NCBI GenBank assembly: GCA_025766275.1
Contig: JAFKAC010000084.1
Coordinates: 62,001-126,000 of the forward strand
Direction of reading: 5' to 3'
Origin: Lactarius indigo
Taxonomy: Eukaryota; Basidiomycota; Agaricomycetes; Russulales; Russulaceae
Length of the DNA stretch: 64,000 bases
Both the position numbers and the translations under genes were made by a program. Below, one piece after another: positions 1 through 11,279 of the stretch; the first letter of the stretch is position 1; each line of letters begins with the position of its first letter. The notes under the pieces are model-generated. The model saw nothing but the letters and a program-made list of their open reading frames with translations, was not told the origin of the DNA and ran no database searches.

Positions 1-30
1 CAGCAGCGCTTTAAAGCCCATGCGTATCTG

Positions 31-38
31 TATAAATA
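31..38 (+). promoter_or_regulatory. TATA box of CV1 LTR
   Basis: TATAAATA lies 34 bases upstream of the sequence (65-75) that is complementary to the primer-binding site. CV2 has almost the same spacing (35). The right-LTR copy is at 7866-7873. Confidence 0.7.
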
Positions 39-47
39 GTCGCTTCG

Positions 48-76
48 GAAGACCAAGAGTCCCCATCTTGGTCTTC
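48..76 (+). promoter_or_regulatory. Perfect 11-bp hairpin at the predicted CV1 RNA 5' end
   Basis: Arms GAAGACCAAGA (48-58) and TCTTGGTCTTC (66-76) are perfectly complementary around a 7-base loop. The right arm overlaps the self-priming sequence 65-75. The same hairpin is at 7883-7911 in the right LTR. A diverged relative inside CV2 (41181-41209) keeps a perfect 12-bp version, which suggests selection on the structure. Confidence 0.75.
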
Positions 77-308
77 TTCAATCCACCCTCTTGGCTTGTC
101 TCTTGTCTGCCTTAGTCTTCGACTAAGTGTGCTTCTGCTCCTATCCACCAAGGGATAGTACTCTTCCACTTCCGCTGCAGTGTGTGCCAGTGTGCCGCTG
201 TTCAGCTTGCATTGGGTTGACACGTGATCCCCATTTGCTTGATCTTTGCTAAGTCGATTATGCCCTTCTCGAGTCCAAGTCAGACTAACGCCAGTGGAGC
301 ATAACATT

Positions 309-319
309 AAGACCAAGAT
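309..319 (+). other. CV1 self-priming primer-binding site
   Basis: AAGACCAAGAT starts two bases (TT) after the LTR end and is the exact reverse complement of ATCTTGGTCTT at 65-75, the predicted first 11 bases of the transcript. Tf1/sushi-type elements prime reverse transcription by folding back the first 11 bases of their own RNA. No match to a tRNA 3' end is apparent. The layout repeats in CV2 with different bases that still pair. Confidence 0.8.
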
Positions 320-2285
320 CCTCATCGTGGCATACTCGACCAGAGACCAGTGGACGTCCTTCCATCCCTATCACATTGAATGACAAGGAGATCGCAACAT
401 ACCAACAAGATTCTTAGGAGCAGCTCAGTGAAGAGAAAGAGAAGAAGACACCGGGTATTTCGTAGAATTCAATGGGCCTAACCGTTTCCGACCTGTTGAG
501 TTCAACTTCGAACATCTCTGTTGGGTTGAGGTTACTTGGAACCCCATAGATTATTGCTGGGATATTGTACGACCAGCAGGAAGAAACTACAACTGCGACA
601 TTGACGTGTGAGAACTTAACAGCTGTGCAGATTACGGTCCTATTGATGGACAAGCACAAGAACACACAGACGAAGGAATTAGTGGAGAAGAAACCTCTGA
701 AAGCCAGTCACCAAGTAGGGGAGCAACACCAGCAGACGAAGCTAGCCTGGGAGCTATTGGCAATCATATCATACAACAAACTGAGTCTCTAACTATCCAC
801 CAACCCGAACCCGAAGTAATCCACATTCACAGTCCAGTGGTCGCAATGGCAACTACCACCATCACACAAGAAGAGGTGCTACTCACCACCAAAGCCAGGG
901 ATCAAATAGCCCTGGAAGAACAAAGATGCATTGCAGAAGAGTCACAAGCTAATTTGGCTCCCATCAACCCATATACTGGTCACCGAATGACTGACGAAGA
1001 CATGGCAATCCATCGTGCCATCGGGCCAGACATAGCCAACCCTCCCAGTGGCGGAGGCGGACCCCCTGGCGGCTTACCAGGAGGGGGACCTCCACACAGA
1101 GGATCCAGATTTGGAGGGTTCCCTGGAGGATTCCCAGGAGGACCACCAGGAGGAGGACATCCAGGAGGAGGACTACCAGGTGTAGGTCCTATCATTCCCC
1201 CTCCAAGTAACAAATTAGCTGGCGAAGCACCAACAGTATTTGACGGAGAACGCGCGAAGGTCGAAGCATTCCTCACCCAATGGCATGTTTATTGGGGAAT
1301 GAACGCCGACGAAGGCATCATGGCTACACCATATCGACGCACCCTGCTCTTTTTATCTTATATCAAGGGCGTTAATGTCAGCGAATGGGTGCTGGCTATG
1401 CTCACTTGGCTTAATGGCCAGATACAAGCAGGAATACCCCGTACCAGCGAAGGATTATGGAATGAAGTCATGCACAGCTTCATGCAGTGCTTCCGAAACA
1501 CAATGGAACAAGAACAAGCTCAATACGAGCTTAAGAAAGGAGTTAAAATGATCGGAGGCAATCTAGATGAGTATTGCACCCAATTTGAACAATTAATACG
1601 CCACGCTCAGTATAAACTTGACGATCCCCAAACACTGGATCTATTTGCAAGCGGGCTACCAAAGGACCTATATGAGAAGGTCTACACCCTCGACAACCCT
1701 CACAACTACCACGAGTGGAAAGAAGCCGCCACCACTTGTCAACAACAATATCTCCACCTTAAAGCGGTGTTAAACAAAGGGGTTCCTCCGGGACAAGGAC
1801 AAGGACGATCACGTCAACAACGACAATGGCAGGGGCCGCCAAGAAGTTCCTGGCAACCAAGAAATTTGCCCCGAGACCCAAATGCAATGGATACCTCCAC
1901 AGACCGAATTCGGGGGCGACTTGCAGGAGCTGAAGATATACTCGCTCCTCATCCCCCGTACCGACCAAGAGGAGGGTTCCTCCAAAGAGGAGAAGGATGT
2001 AACAACTAAAGGCCAGTCACTTGTTACAATTGTGGAAAGGACGGACACATGGCCCATGATTGCAGACAGCCACGAGGAGGCTACCAGCCTCAAGCATCAA
2101 CTAGTCGCTATGTCGATACCAACTATCATCAACAAGAACCAGAAGTCGCTACCAGGGTGGTTCAAGACATACCCCCTCAACAGTGTGCCAGTGATTGGCT
2201 TAACGGAGTAGCAGGAGAATCAGACAACGTAAAAGATATCATCCTCCAACAGCTGTGGAAGAAGGAGGGTTTTCAGGATGCCTGA
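312..2285 (+). pseudogene. CV1 gag, one frame with four stops
   Basis: Structural (capsid/nucleocapsid) protein frame. The frame reads as coding right from the primer site. It has stops at 381, 429 and 606 (TGA) and at 2007 (TAA) and ends at the natural TGA 2283-2285. No initiator ATG is evident at the 5' end; the first ATG of the undisturbed stretch is at 846. It contains a glycine/proline-rich hinge (about 1050-1200), a retrotransposon-gag helical region (about 1230-1770) and a CCHC zinc knuckle (C-Y-N-C...H...C, 2022-2063) that lies after the TAA. The knuckle being in the same frame beyond the stop shows that the TAA is a nonsense change, not the true gag end. Pol follows in the -1 frame across an overlap. 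Confidence 0.85.
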
Positions 2286-5200
2286 ACCCATTGGCCTGGG
2301 TGAGGGCAGTTAATTGTAACAGTGTAATCATGACTCACTATCATTCTATGAGAGTTCCAGTATCAATTCGCACCAGTTATGCAATGGCCGACATACGAGC
2401 ATTAGTTGACAGTGGGGCAACTCATTGCTTCATGAAACCCTTGTTCGTGAGGAGGATGGGATTGGGAATCAAACCACTTGATGTCCCAAAGAAAATATGG
2501 AACATCGACAACACGGAAAACAAATCGGGGCGTATCACTCATTATACCGATGTTGACGTTCAAACTAAAGGAATTCACAAAGAGATCCGTTTCCTCATCA
2601 CAGATATAGGAAACGAAGATGTTGTACTGGGATATCCTTGGCTTGCAATATACGACCCTCACATCAAATGGTCGCAAGCTGCCATACATGAAGACATGCT
2701 TCCCATTATCATACGATCGACCAACCCCCGCATCAAAACAATGCCAGTAGTCGCCACAACCACAGTTGAAAATGACGACTATGAGGTGGTACACTCCTGT
2801 GTTATCACAGACGAGCAACAACAGCAATTTGAAGAAGGATGTCGAATCAGAGCTACCACCACCGATCTCGCCATCGCAGCTCAACAATACATTACCAAAG
2901 CTGAGTTACCCCCTGAGTATTGGGCGTTTGAACGCCTCTTCAGTGAAGAAGCATTGGACAGGTTTCCACCCAGCAGGCCCTGGGACCACGCCATTGAATT
3001 TAAACCAGGGACAGCCGATGCAATTGACTGTAAAATATACCCCATGACTCAAGAAGAGGATAAGAAGTTACACGAATGGATTGACGAACAGCTAAAGAAG
3101 GGGTATATACAACCCTCTAAATCCCCATATGCTTTGTCCTTTTTCTTCATCAAGAAGAAAGATGGAAAATTACGACCCATTCAAGACTATCGGAAAATCA
3201 ACGCGGTTACCATCCGCAGTCAATATCCACTCCCTCTCATCTCTGATCTTATTACCGACCTCAGCAACGCTCACATCTACACCAAACTTGATGTCAGATG
3301 GGGGTATAACAACATACGCATCAAGGAAGGCGACGAAGAGAAGGCCACATTTAAAACGCGTTATGGCTTGTTCGAACCCATGGTGATGTTTTTTGGCTTA
3401 ACCAACTCCCTGGCAATGTTCCAGACTATGATGAACTTCATCTTCAGGGATATCATTGCGAAACATGAAAAACGGGGAACCGTTATTCGGGTCTACATGG
3501 ATGACATAGGCATAGCTACGGGACTGAACCACTCGCTGTCGGATCATATAGAGGCCGTCAAGGACGTACTCCGCGTATCTGCCGAACACGACCTATACTA
3601 CAAACTCGAGAAATGTCTCTTCCACTCCCCACGCATGGATTACCTGGGGGTAATCCTTGAAAAGGGGGTGACACGCATGGACCCCGTCAAAATTTCTGGC
3701 ATTAAGGACTGGCCCACACCAACCAAAGTTAAGGATGTCCACTCTTTCCTCAGTTTTTGCAATTTTTACCGACCCTTCATATGAGGATTCGCAACCAAAG
3801 CACAACCTCTTAACAAACTCACGCGTAAAGATGTTGAATGGCACTGGGGAACCAAGGAAGAAAAGGCATTCCAAGACCTCAAAACCCTTGTCACTAGCGA
3901 ACCAGTTCTCGCACACCCAGACCTCACCCAACAATTCAAACTAGAAGTCGACGCGTCAGGATTTGCCACCGGAGCCGTTCTCCTTCAACACAAAACAGAC
4001 GGCAAACAACATCCCATCAGCTACTACTTGTCCACCCTCAACGAAGCCAAACGAAATTACGATATTTACGACCTCAAACTCCTAGCAATCGTCAAGGCCT
4101 TCCGCCATTGGAGACCCCTTTTAGCGGGCTCCCCCCATAAGATCAAAGTATTCTCCGACCACCTCAATTTACAATACTGGAAATTGCCACAAAAGATTAG
4201 CAGGTGCATAGCCAGGGAAGTACTTGAACTCTTGGAATATGATTTCGAGATTCATAACATCAAGGGAACTTCCAATGGATGCGCTGACGCATTGTCATGA
4301 AGGCCAGACTACGATCAGGGAGAGAATGACAACGAAGGAATAACAGTATTGCCAGAAAGTGTCTTTGCACGCGCTACCACGCTGGAGGAGCCACGACATC
4401 TACACTGGAGACCTGAGATCCTGCCAGTAGAGATGACCCCAGAACACCCCATTTATGAACAAGATACAGCTAAGTTGAAACCTTGGGTCGACGCTCACAG
4501 ACTAAAAGACATTGAAGGGACGTGGTATAAGGACAGACACCGAGTAGTCACCGGCAGCATCCATGACAAGCACACCATTATTGCCGCCCACCACAATTCT
4601 CCTGTCTATGGCCACCCTGGTATCAAACGCACTCTCCAACTCACCAAACGACACTACTGGTGGCCACAAATGAAGAATGACGTTATGGACTATGTCAAGG
4701 GCTGCGCAGAGTGCCAGTGGCACAAAGTCAACCTCCGACCCATTAGAGCACCCCTACAACCCATTTATCCCAAGCCGGAAGCCCTACCATTCGAGACCAT
4801 CGCAGTAGACTTTATCACCAAACTCCCTGTCTCCTGTGGTTACGACTCTATTCTAACAGTAACAGATCATGACTGTACTAAAGCCACCGTCTTCATCCCC
4901 TGCAACGAAGAGATAATGGCTGAAGGAACAGCTGCCCTGTACGTCTCCCATGTTTTCCCATGATTTGGACTCCCCTCACATGTTATCAGTGATCGAGATC
5001 CCCGCTTTGCATCCAAGTTCATGCGGGAAATATGCAAAATCCTTGGCATCAGTCAAAATATCTCAACCGCTTACCACCCTAGAACCGACGGCCAATCGGA
5101 ACGGACGAATCAGTGGCTAGAACAATATCTCTGCTTCTGGGTAAATGAATGACAAGATGACTGGGTTCATTATCTACCCATGGCAGAATTCACACACAAC

Positions 5201-6334
5201 AACTGGCCTAATGAAACCACGTGGGAGTCCCCATTCTTCCTCTTATCAGGGTTCAACCCCCGTGCTGATTGGACTGATAGGCCTTCCCCCATTCCGCAAG
5301 TATCCCTGAGACTAGACCAATTCAAGCAAGCATGACAGCGTGCGTTTTCATGCATGCTCAGGGCACAGAAGTCATGGGTCAAGCACAAAGATATGCCCAA
5401 GTTCAAAGAAGGAGACCTCGTGTGGCTCGAAGGACGCCACTTATGCATGCACCAGCCAACCGCAAAACTAGCTGCCAAATGACATGGACCATTTAAGGTC
5501 GTCCAGGTGATGTCTCTGGTCAATTATTGCCTTGAACTTCCCACACAGTGGAGCATCCATGATGTCTTCCACATAGATCTTCTCACACCTTATCGCGAAA
5601 CACCCATGCACGGACCAAACTATCAGCGCCCACCACCTGATTTGGTCGATAACAAAGAAGAATATGAGGTCGAGAAGATTCTAGACTCTTGGCGATTTGG
5701 CAGAAGACAACGGCTCCAATACCTTGTGAAATGGAAGGGATATCCTGACTCAGACAATCAATGGATAGATAAGAATGACGTATTTGCCGATGACACTGTT
5801 CGGGAATTTAAAAATTCCAACCCCGACAGGGAAACGCATATAAGGATGACCTCTCACCACGATGAGTCCCCATTACCCACTCCTTTCATGCCTTCTACTC
5901 AACGCAATGACCAGCTCGCACTCCTCTCCACCCTTGTCAACAACTCCACCACCACACTTGTTAACCCTGACTCCACCAATGACACCGCAGCCATTAGAAC
6001 TGCAACCACAGAAGGTCCCACCATGCAGCATGAGGACGACGGGCCTATCACTGCTGAAGAATTGCAGCAGACACTGCAACAATTCCCTGTGCCCATACAG
6101 GGAACTCTCAGTGACGATCCAACAACAACTCAACCAGCACCTCCACCAATCTATGCCCTCATGAATCCCAACACCAGTGAGCCCGAAGTCTTCCTCACAG
6201 AAGACAAGCTTTTTCGGCTTCAAGCAGCTGTCCCACACGGTGAAACCACCCAATGCCATGCAGAAGTACAAGCAAGAATGGAAGGAGATGGCGGCGCAGT
6301 GGCAGCGGGAGCAACTGTTGAAGCGCAGAACTAA
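2255..6334 (+). pseudogene. CV1 pol polyprotein (PR-RT-RNaseH-IN-chromodomain), six TGA stops
   Basis: A single frame from the gag overlap to TAA 6332-6334 with no indel, interrupted by TGA at 3782, 4298, 4961, 5150, 5333 and 5480. Domains in order: aspartic protease with DSGAT (about 2409); reverse transcriptase with YMDD (about 3494); RNase H (about 3950-4300); integrase HHCC zinc finger (about 4590-4725) and catalytic core, its conserved ISDRD stretch lying after the 4961 stop; a chromodomain (about 5659-5820) that targets integration to heterochromatin; and a Ser/Thr/Pro-rich tail. Context of the stops implies that five were Arg CGA codons and one (5150, N-E-stop-Q-D-D-W) a Trp codon. No ATG begins the frame; the upstream frameshift signal explains its expression. 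Confidence 0.9.
2267..2307 (+). promoter_or_regulatory. Programmed -1 frameshift signal at CV1 gag/pol overlap
   Basis: GGGTTTT (2267-2273) is in gag phase as G GGT TTT, a canonical X XXY YYZ slippery heptamer. Ten bases before the gag stop it would move ribosomes into the pol frame. Six bases further on, a stem-loop can form: GCCT (2280-2283) with AGGGC (2303-2307), and CCCA (2287-2290) with TGGG (2297-2300). Heptamer, spacer and structure are in the usual order. Seen directly: the sequence and frames. Inferred: that it works. Confidence 0.7.
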
Positions 6335-6791
6335 CAAGCAAGGGATAAGCTTGAACAGCTAGTAGACAAGTTAACTTCAGAGGTGAAGGGAACTCTGATT
6401 ACAACTGCATACCTAGTAGACAAGTTACTATAAAGGAACGTCTTTGAGCAAAGGTAAAAGAGAAGTAAAGAGATAGGACTTACACTTCAGAGGTGAAGGG
6501 AACTCTGAAGTGTAGAGGCAAAAACAGCAGTCCTTTTATACAGGACGCTTAGCTAACAATGGTCTGTGCGCACTGGTGACCCAAACACAATACAGGTGGT
6601 CTGTGCGCCAGAGGGAGAAACGCCATTGGATGGCAGAGAACAATAGCTGCCTAAAGCAGACAATACCGGTATCTTAACAATAGAAAGAACAATAAGAACC
6701 ATATATGGATCTAACAATAAAGATAAACAAAAGCGGTCTGTACGAGTCCGGAGTGTCCATAAGTCCATAAGGGACAGATACCGTATATAGT
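6335..6791 (+). repeat. CV1 spacer between pol and ORF3 with short direct repeats
   Basis: No long frame. Contains a repeated segment of about 25 bases (6374 and 6483, core cttcagaggtgaagggaact), a repeated ctagtagacaagtta (6359 and 6413) and two ggtctgtgcg motifs (6561, 6598). It could hold a promoter or splice acceptor for the downstream ORF3, but none is demonstrable. Confidence 0.6.
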
Positions 6792-7601
6792 ATGTGGGCT
6801 GACTCAATCAGATCCCACGAGACATGTGACTTTAACAGTCGCGTCTCAACAGCAACTGCATATCGCCGCCTGCCGACGCCGAATGATGAAGGAACGGAGG
6901 GAGTATTGGACGAGGATGAGGATGAAGACGAGCTTGGAGACCACTACCCCATCAGGCACACATTCCTTAACCATGGATTCTACACTGAAGATCCAGCTGC
7001 CACTCCCTACCTCGTCAACACAAGCGGGAACCCTCTACTCAGAGGACGAGTCACTGTGGCACAAGTGGCTCGTTATACACCAATGGGCAAATGAGACCCA
7101 GCAACCAGGGCCATCATCCCTGAAGGGTTCCAGAACAATCGAGGACCCAATTACATTCCGTTCCTGATCAAACTCCCCAATGGACCGACAATACAAGCGT
7201 CCCATGTACAGGTTATCTGAGGAGGAGACCCCTTCGTACTCAGACTAGCTCCAGGATTGGGTTTCCTCTATGGTAAACCCCTCTACGCCACCCCTCACCT
7301 CCCAAAAAACAACTGCGCGTTCATTCCCCATGAGGAGTATTTCATGCTCCGCAATTGACACCCCGCTGACCTCTTACTAATGCGCATTGGGGACGTCACC
7401 CTCACCCAAGAGTTGTGCTGGTTTCGGCAATTTGCCTTTGCCGAAGACCAACTAGAAAAGAGGATTCGGCAACTGCGAATGGACCAGTGCATGGTGGCTG
7501 AGGATAAAAAGGACAGTCTCTATCATCTCGAAAGAGCTAACATATTGGCAAGGATGGAAGATGAAGCGGAACAGATGAGACAGGAATCGGTAGCAGATTA
7601 G
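6792..7601 (+). pseudogene. CV1 third ORF (ORF3), unknown function, three TGA stops
   Basis: About 269 codons in one frame starting at ATG 6792 and ending at TAG 7599-7601, with TGA at 7092, 7218 and 7356. Conceptual flanking residues make all three likely former CGA. The N-terminal part is acidic. The middle has a G-P-N-Y-I-P-F block and a hydrophobic G/L/Y-rich stretch. The C-terminal 70 residues (7380-7601) are charged and predicted helical, coiled-coil-like. No transmembrane segment, zinc finger or protease motif is visible, so it does not look like an envelope protein. Its decay in step with gag and pol argues that it was a real gene of the element. I cannot name the family. Confidence 0.65.
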
Positions 7602-7620
7602 TGAGGTGGGCCTCACTCCT

Positions 7621-7633
7621 GAAAAGGGGGTGA
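7621..7633 (+). other. CV1 polypurine tract
   Basis: GAAAAGGGGGTGA directly abuts the TGTTA start of the right LTR, where plus-strand synthesis would be primed. CV2 has the matching GGAGGGGGGTGA. Confidence 0.85.
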
Positions 7634-8141
7634 TGTTATGGTACGGACTCGATGACTCATTACACATGACTCATGACCGGTTATGACTATGGTCCGATAC
7701 TGATATTAGTCATGGACTCTTACATTGCATCAGTCAGCATAGTAGTTCACATGTGATTGTGACTCATGTATGACTCATTCCTAGGATAGCTGTACTAGGG
7801 TTCAAGCTAGTTACGCTATTGGTTAGTTACTATTCCAGCGGCGCTTTAAAGCCCGCGTGTATCTGTATAAATAGTCGCTTCAGAAGACCAAGAGTCCCCA
7901 TCTTGGTCTTCTTCAATCCACCCTCTTGGCTTGTCTCTTGTCTGCCTTAGTCTTCGACTAAGTGTGCTTCTGCTCCTATCCACCAAGGGATAGTACTCTT
8001 CCACTTCCGCTGCAGTGTGTGCCAGTGTGCCGCTGTTCAGCTTGCATTGGGTTGACACGTGATCCCCATTTGCTTGATCTTTGCTAAGTCGATTACGCCC
8101 TTCTCGAGTCCAAGTCAGACTAACGCCGGTGGAGTGTAACA
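7634..8141 (+). repeat. CV1 right LTR (508 bp)
   Basis: Begins TGTTA and ends TAACA. Its last 306 bp pair with the left LTR; TATA box at 7866 and hairpin at 7883-7911. Confidence 0.95.
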
Positions 8142-9100
8142 ACTGTCTACCTTTTCTAACGCTTGAAGGAATGGAGTGGGTAGCCATCCTTCCTTGGTAC
8201 ACACTAGCGTTTTCTAGGCATCTGAGGGTGTGCACACCAACTCCCATGTAGAGTGCTTTGTTTCTCATCGAATCACTCTTGATCTAGATCTGCTTCCTGC
8301 CTTGTATCTAAATTATAAATACAATTTGCGAATCAGGACTTCCATGAAGGAAAGTGCGATGGCTCCTAATCTCTGGCCAGTGAATGTGCCTGGCCAACCA
8401 CTCACAAGTATCCCTCTTTCGCTTTCAATAATTTAATAGCACCCTTTCCAGGACAGGATGCTTGCCAACCCACAGGCCACAGCCATGAGTTGTGGGAATC
8501 CAGAACCAAGGGGGTGGCGGGACCGGAAATTTTCATATCCAGTCAGATTTTGTCCATTAGGGGCTATCAGACCCCTCCCCCCCCCCTTTTCATATATGGT
8601 ATGATTAAGTCACATGTCAGTTTTTTTCTCGGAATTTGTAATATGTCTAAGTCACATGCATATGTTACATCAAACTGCGGAGTGAACCAAGAAGTAAACT
8701 ACATTCGACGGCATTGATTGATCCCACTTGCACAGCTATCGCAAGCCCAGTTCTTAGGTGCAAAGTCATAATCCATACACTTTTGATGGAACTAGTTAGT
8801 GTGTAAGCAGAAGAACCATAGAAAAGATGGCAGAAAAAGCAAGAGATAAAGCCAAGGGAAACGTTGAATGCACCCAAACTGTCTTGCATCCCTTGGGTTG
8901 TGGATAAGATTATTTACCTCCTGCCAGTCTTTCCCATGTTCAAAGGTGATGGCATCATCAATGTACATGCCTAGCGTGGCGTCAGCATCGGGGGGACAGG
9001 GCCTGAGCTTGAGCCTGAGTATACAGTATATCGGGAAAGCTGCCAGAGCGCTCACAGTGTGGTCACATGTGACATGTGACATGTTCTTGCTTGACGACTC
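8142..9100. other. Intergenic stretch, no gene seen
   Basis: Only short, unlikely frames on both strands. It has an 11-base C run near 8578 and an AT-rich patch. Nothing recognisable. Confidence 0.6.
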
Positions 9101-9394
9101 CGCCGTTGCCACGTTTCCACAAAAAAACCCTCACCGCCTTCTATCCATATCTCTGCTGTCCATTTTTATGCCTCAACTGTCGATGATGCATTCTCCTCCT
9201 ACTCACTGGGATAGTCTTGACTCATTACCCGGGTGAGTGTTTGTTACTACCCCCTTAGTCCTTGTCCTGCAGGCTAGAGACCATAGGGCAATGCCCTTAC
9301 CCTCTTCCTCCACCATTGCCTTCTGACAACCTTAGGCCACCCCTTGGGTGAGCCACATTTGGGAGCCATTGGCACCGGCATGCACATTTGCTGG
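9101..9394 (+). repeat. Left arm of inverted repeat of about 295 bp
   Basis: Reverse complement of 13471-13766 at roughly 85-90 % identity by eye over the whole length. Shared landmarks include cctgcaggctagagaccata and an A-run beside ttgcca/gtttccac. The arms enclose 4.1 kb. No transposase is recognisable between them. Confidence 0.8.
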
Positions 9395-9479
9395 TGCGAT
9401 GATGGACCATTTTTTCCTGGTTACCATACATTCTATTCACTAGCTACAGTTTAGTAGACATAAACAGGAGCTATATTGA

Positions 9480-9575
9480 GACAGTGAGGGGGAAAAGAAC
9501 GTTTGGAAGTGGCTGAACATGTTGATATATTGTACCACTCTGCTCCTGTCCCAAGTGACATGTGCTAAGTTAAGT
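9480..9575 (+). repeat. Copy of dispersed repeat R
   Basis: The core (gttgatatat...ccactc.gctcctgtcccaagtgacatgtg) recurs at 17920-18010 and 48990-49075 in this orientation and at 26640-26740 and 49262-49350 reversed. A broken copy flanks the hAT insertion at 52858. Confidence 0.75.
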
Positions 9576-9599
9576 GCGAGGTGCTTGTTTGAATTCTAC

Positions 9600-11220
9600 A
9601 AGTACTCAGGTATGCTGTAGTGCACAAGGTGAATATAATCATCTAGACTACTGTACAGTGTACCATACATATAGATAGTACGGGGCTGGAACGCACAGCT
9701 CGTGTGGCTTATTGCCAACCTGTGCCTCAGCCTTGCAGTCAAGAATGGATGATTTGTTCATACACTTGTGCCTTGGCTTTGGCACTAAGATAGACTAGAG
9801 GCATTTGATTAGTGAGTAATTTGCAGAGCACTTAGCTTTTTTGCCCTTTGTGGGGCTTGCTGGTGCCAACAAGGATGCTGCTGCAGAGGCACTCTGCCAA
9901 TGTGAGCCGTGTGACACCAATCACGGTGGCAACAGTAACGTGATAGAGAGGGTCATGGTGGCAATGGGACTTTGGCTGCAGCGGTGGTAATGAGACAGTG
10001 AGGTAGCAGGGATAATGGTGATGAGGTGGGAGGTTGGGTTGCTGGGTTCCAGGTTTCCATGGGCTGAAAGGGCATACAAAAAAAGTCTAAAAGAACAGAA
10101 CATATGAATGGTTGAAGAAAGTGTTGATAAGTGACCCTTGCGCACTTAGCGGCTCACACGGACCGGACTTGCAGCATGGACTGCTTTAGATTAGATTAAT
10201 TGGACTTGTAGATTACTTACATTTGATCTGTACAATCTAGCGCTTATCATTGCATCATGTATGACATCACTGTACCTTATGATATCATAGATCCAGACTC
10301 TGCGTTGTATTCAACGGCTTTGTACTTTCCTTTGTTCTATCTTTATCATGATATCATTATGATGTCATTTACTTCTAGACTCTCTTTGTTCTGTGCTCCT
10401 TGTTCTCCATTAGCACACTCTTTTGTCCCACATGTAGAACAACGTCTCTTGTACTCTGTGACCCTGTGTTACTTCTCTTGTACTAGTGTCACTCTCCTGT
10501 ATAGTATAAGTAGTAGGCTTGTACACTCCTGGTCCACATCAGTTCCTCACTGCTGTGTGCCAGGTATGTTCCCTCCTCTCCAATGTAACATCAGTTCCTC
10601 ACTGCTGTGTGCCAGACTACCATCTAGCTTCCACTGCTTGACTTCCTGTTTGCTGCTTCCAGCCACCTCACATATCTCACCACAGAACACTTTGTCCCTC
10701 TGTGAGTATGTCCTCCATGTGTGCTGTTCATCAGAAAGTCCTAGTGTTTACTCTAGATTAGTGTTGCTTGACGACACCGTCATCTTTCTCAGTAGCCTAT
10801 CTCCCTCGCAGGTACACCGGTATGAATATGCATGTGAATCAATGACCTTATGCCCATATGCTGCCTCTGTGGGAAACACATGGTGTGTAGTAATATGGAT
10901 GCCATCTTCCCTACAGAAGTCAGCTGTAACATGACCACCCCATCTTGCTGTGCCACTTTTGCCATGCCAGCCAGTAGGCCTGCAAATCATTGCAAACACC
11001 AGGCGGCATTAAATGTGTGCAATAACTCACCCCATGAATGTGAACGTCACACCCTGCTCACAGTGTCTTGTCCTCGCAGAGTGCACCAGAACACACCACT
11101 CCACGAAGGTTCATCACACTTCCTGGGCACTGTAGAGGCCATTCCTTACAATGATAGCCAGTGTTGGGATGAAAAAGTCAAAGTGTGTTTGTGCAAGGCG
11201 AGCAAGAGGAGTGAGAGGCA
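9600..11220 (-). repeat. Diverged repeat block, inverted copy of 24700-26300, split by a solo LTR
   Basis: Read on the minus strand, 11170-10740 and 10110-9600 align with 24720-25480 and 26113-26300. Both copies hold a putative exon pair with a GTGAGT...GCAG intron and a shared block coding-like around G-W-H-G-K-S-G (minus frame near 10960). Each copy was hit independently by a different Copia solo LTR (10122-10733 here). Probably an old transposon or gene-derived repeat; the product is not recognised. Confidence 0.6.
10122..10733 (+). repeat. Copia-family solo LTR with target duplication GAAAG
   Basis: 612 bp, TGTTGATAAG...GTTCATCA, same family as the LTRs of the Copia element at 32729-39093. 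Flanked by GAAAG at 10117-10121 and 10734-10738, so it is a true solo LTR left by recombination. It carries the duplicated start segment and a GTATGT...CAG candidate intron at 10564-10615. Confidence 0.95.
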
Positions 11221-11279
11221 GTGACTGAGGGAAAGGGCTACTTGTTTATGTTAGCCTGGGAATATCAGCGATGATGTGA

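Larger units (their letters stand above)
1..306 (+). repeat. CV1 left LTR (3' part, truncated by window start)
   Basis: Matches 7836-8141 without gaps and ends in TAACA, the inverted end of TGTTA. It holds a TATA box (31-38), a strong hairpin (48-76) and the predicted transcription start near 65. Differences from the right LTR are transitions at CpG/TpG/CpA positions only. Confidence 0.95.
1..8141 (+). mobile_element. Ty3/Gypsy chromovirus CV1, coding-dead, left end cut by window
   Basis: Full internal region of a chromodomain-bearing LTR retrotransposon. Order seen: partial left LTR (1-306), self-primer site, gag frame, pol frame (aspartic protease, reverse transcriptase, RNase H, integrase, chromodomain), a third ORF, polypurine tract, right LTR (7634-8141). 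The 306 bp shared by the two LTRs align without an indel and differ at about nine positions, all at CpG-type sites. All three frames stay in register from end to end but contain 13 in-frame stops (12 TGA, 1 TAA), so this copy cannot make its proteins. The left target duplication lies outside the window and cannot be checked; the 5 bases after the right LTR are actgt. Confidence 0.95.

Noticed and set aside
980..1276. Pro/Gly-rich antisense ORF
   Set aside because: It is the mirror of the Gly-rich hinge of CV1 gag. Low complexity explains the open frame.
837..2009. Treating the 390-codon frame beginning at 837 as the complete gag
   Set aside because: 837 is GTG, not ATG. The frame is coding upstream to 312 and continues after the TAA to the zinc knuckle, so this is only a piece of a larger, broken gag.
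7092..7358. Stops in ORF3 as evidence that it is not a gene
   Set aside because: They are of the same TGA type and spacing as those in gag and pol, and the frame is coding-like on both sides of each.
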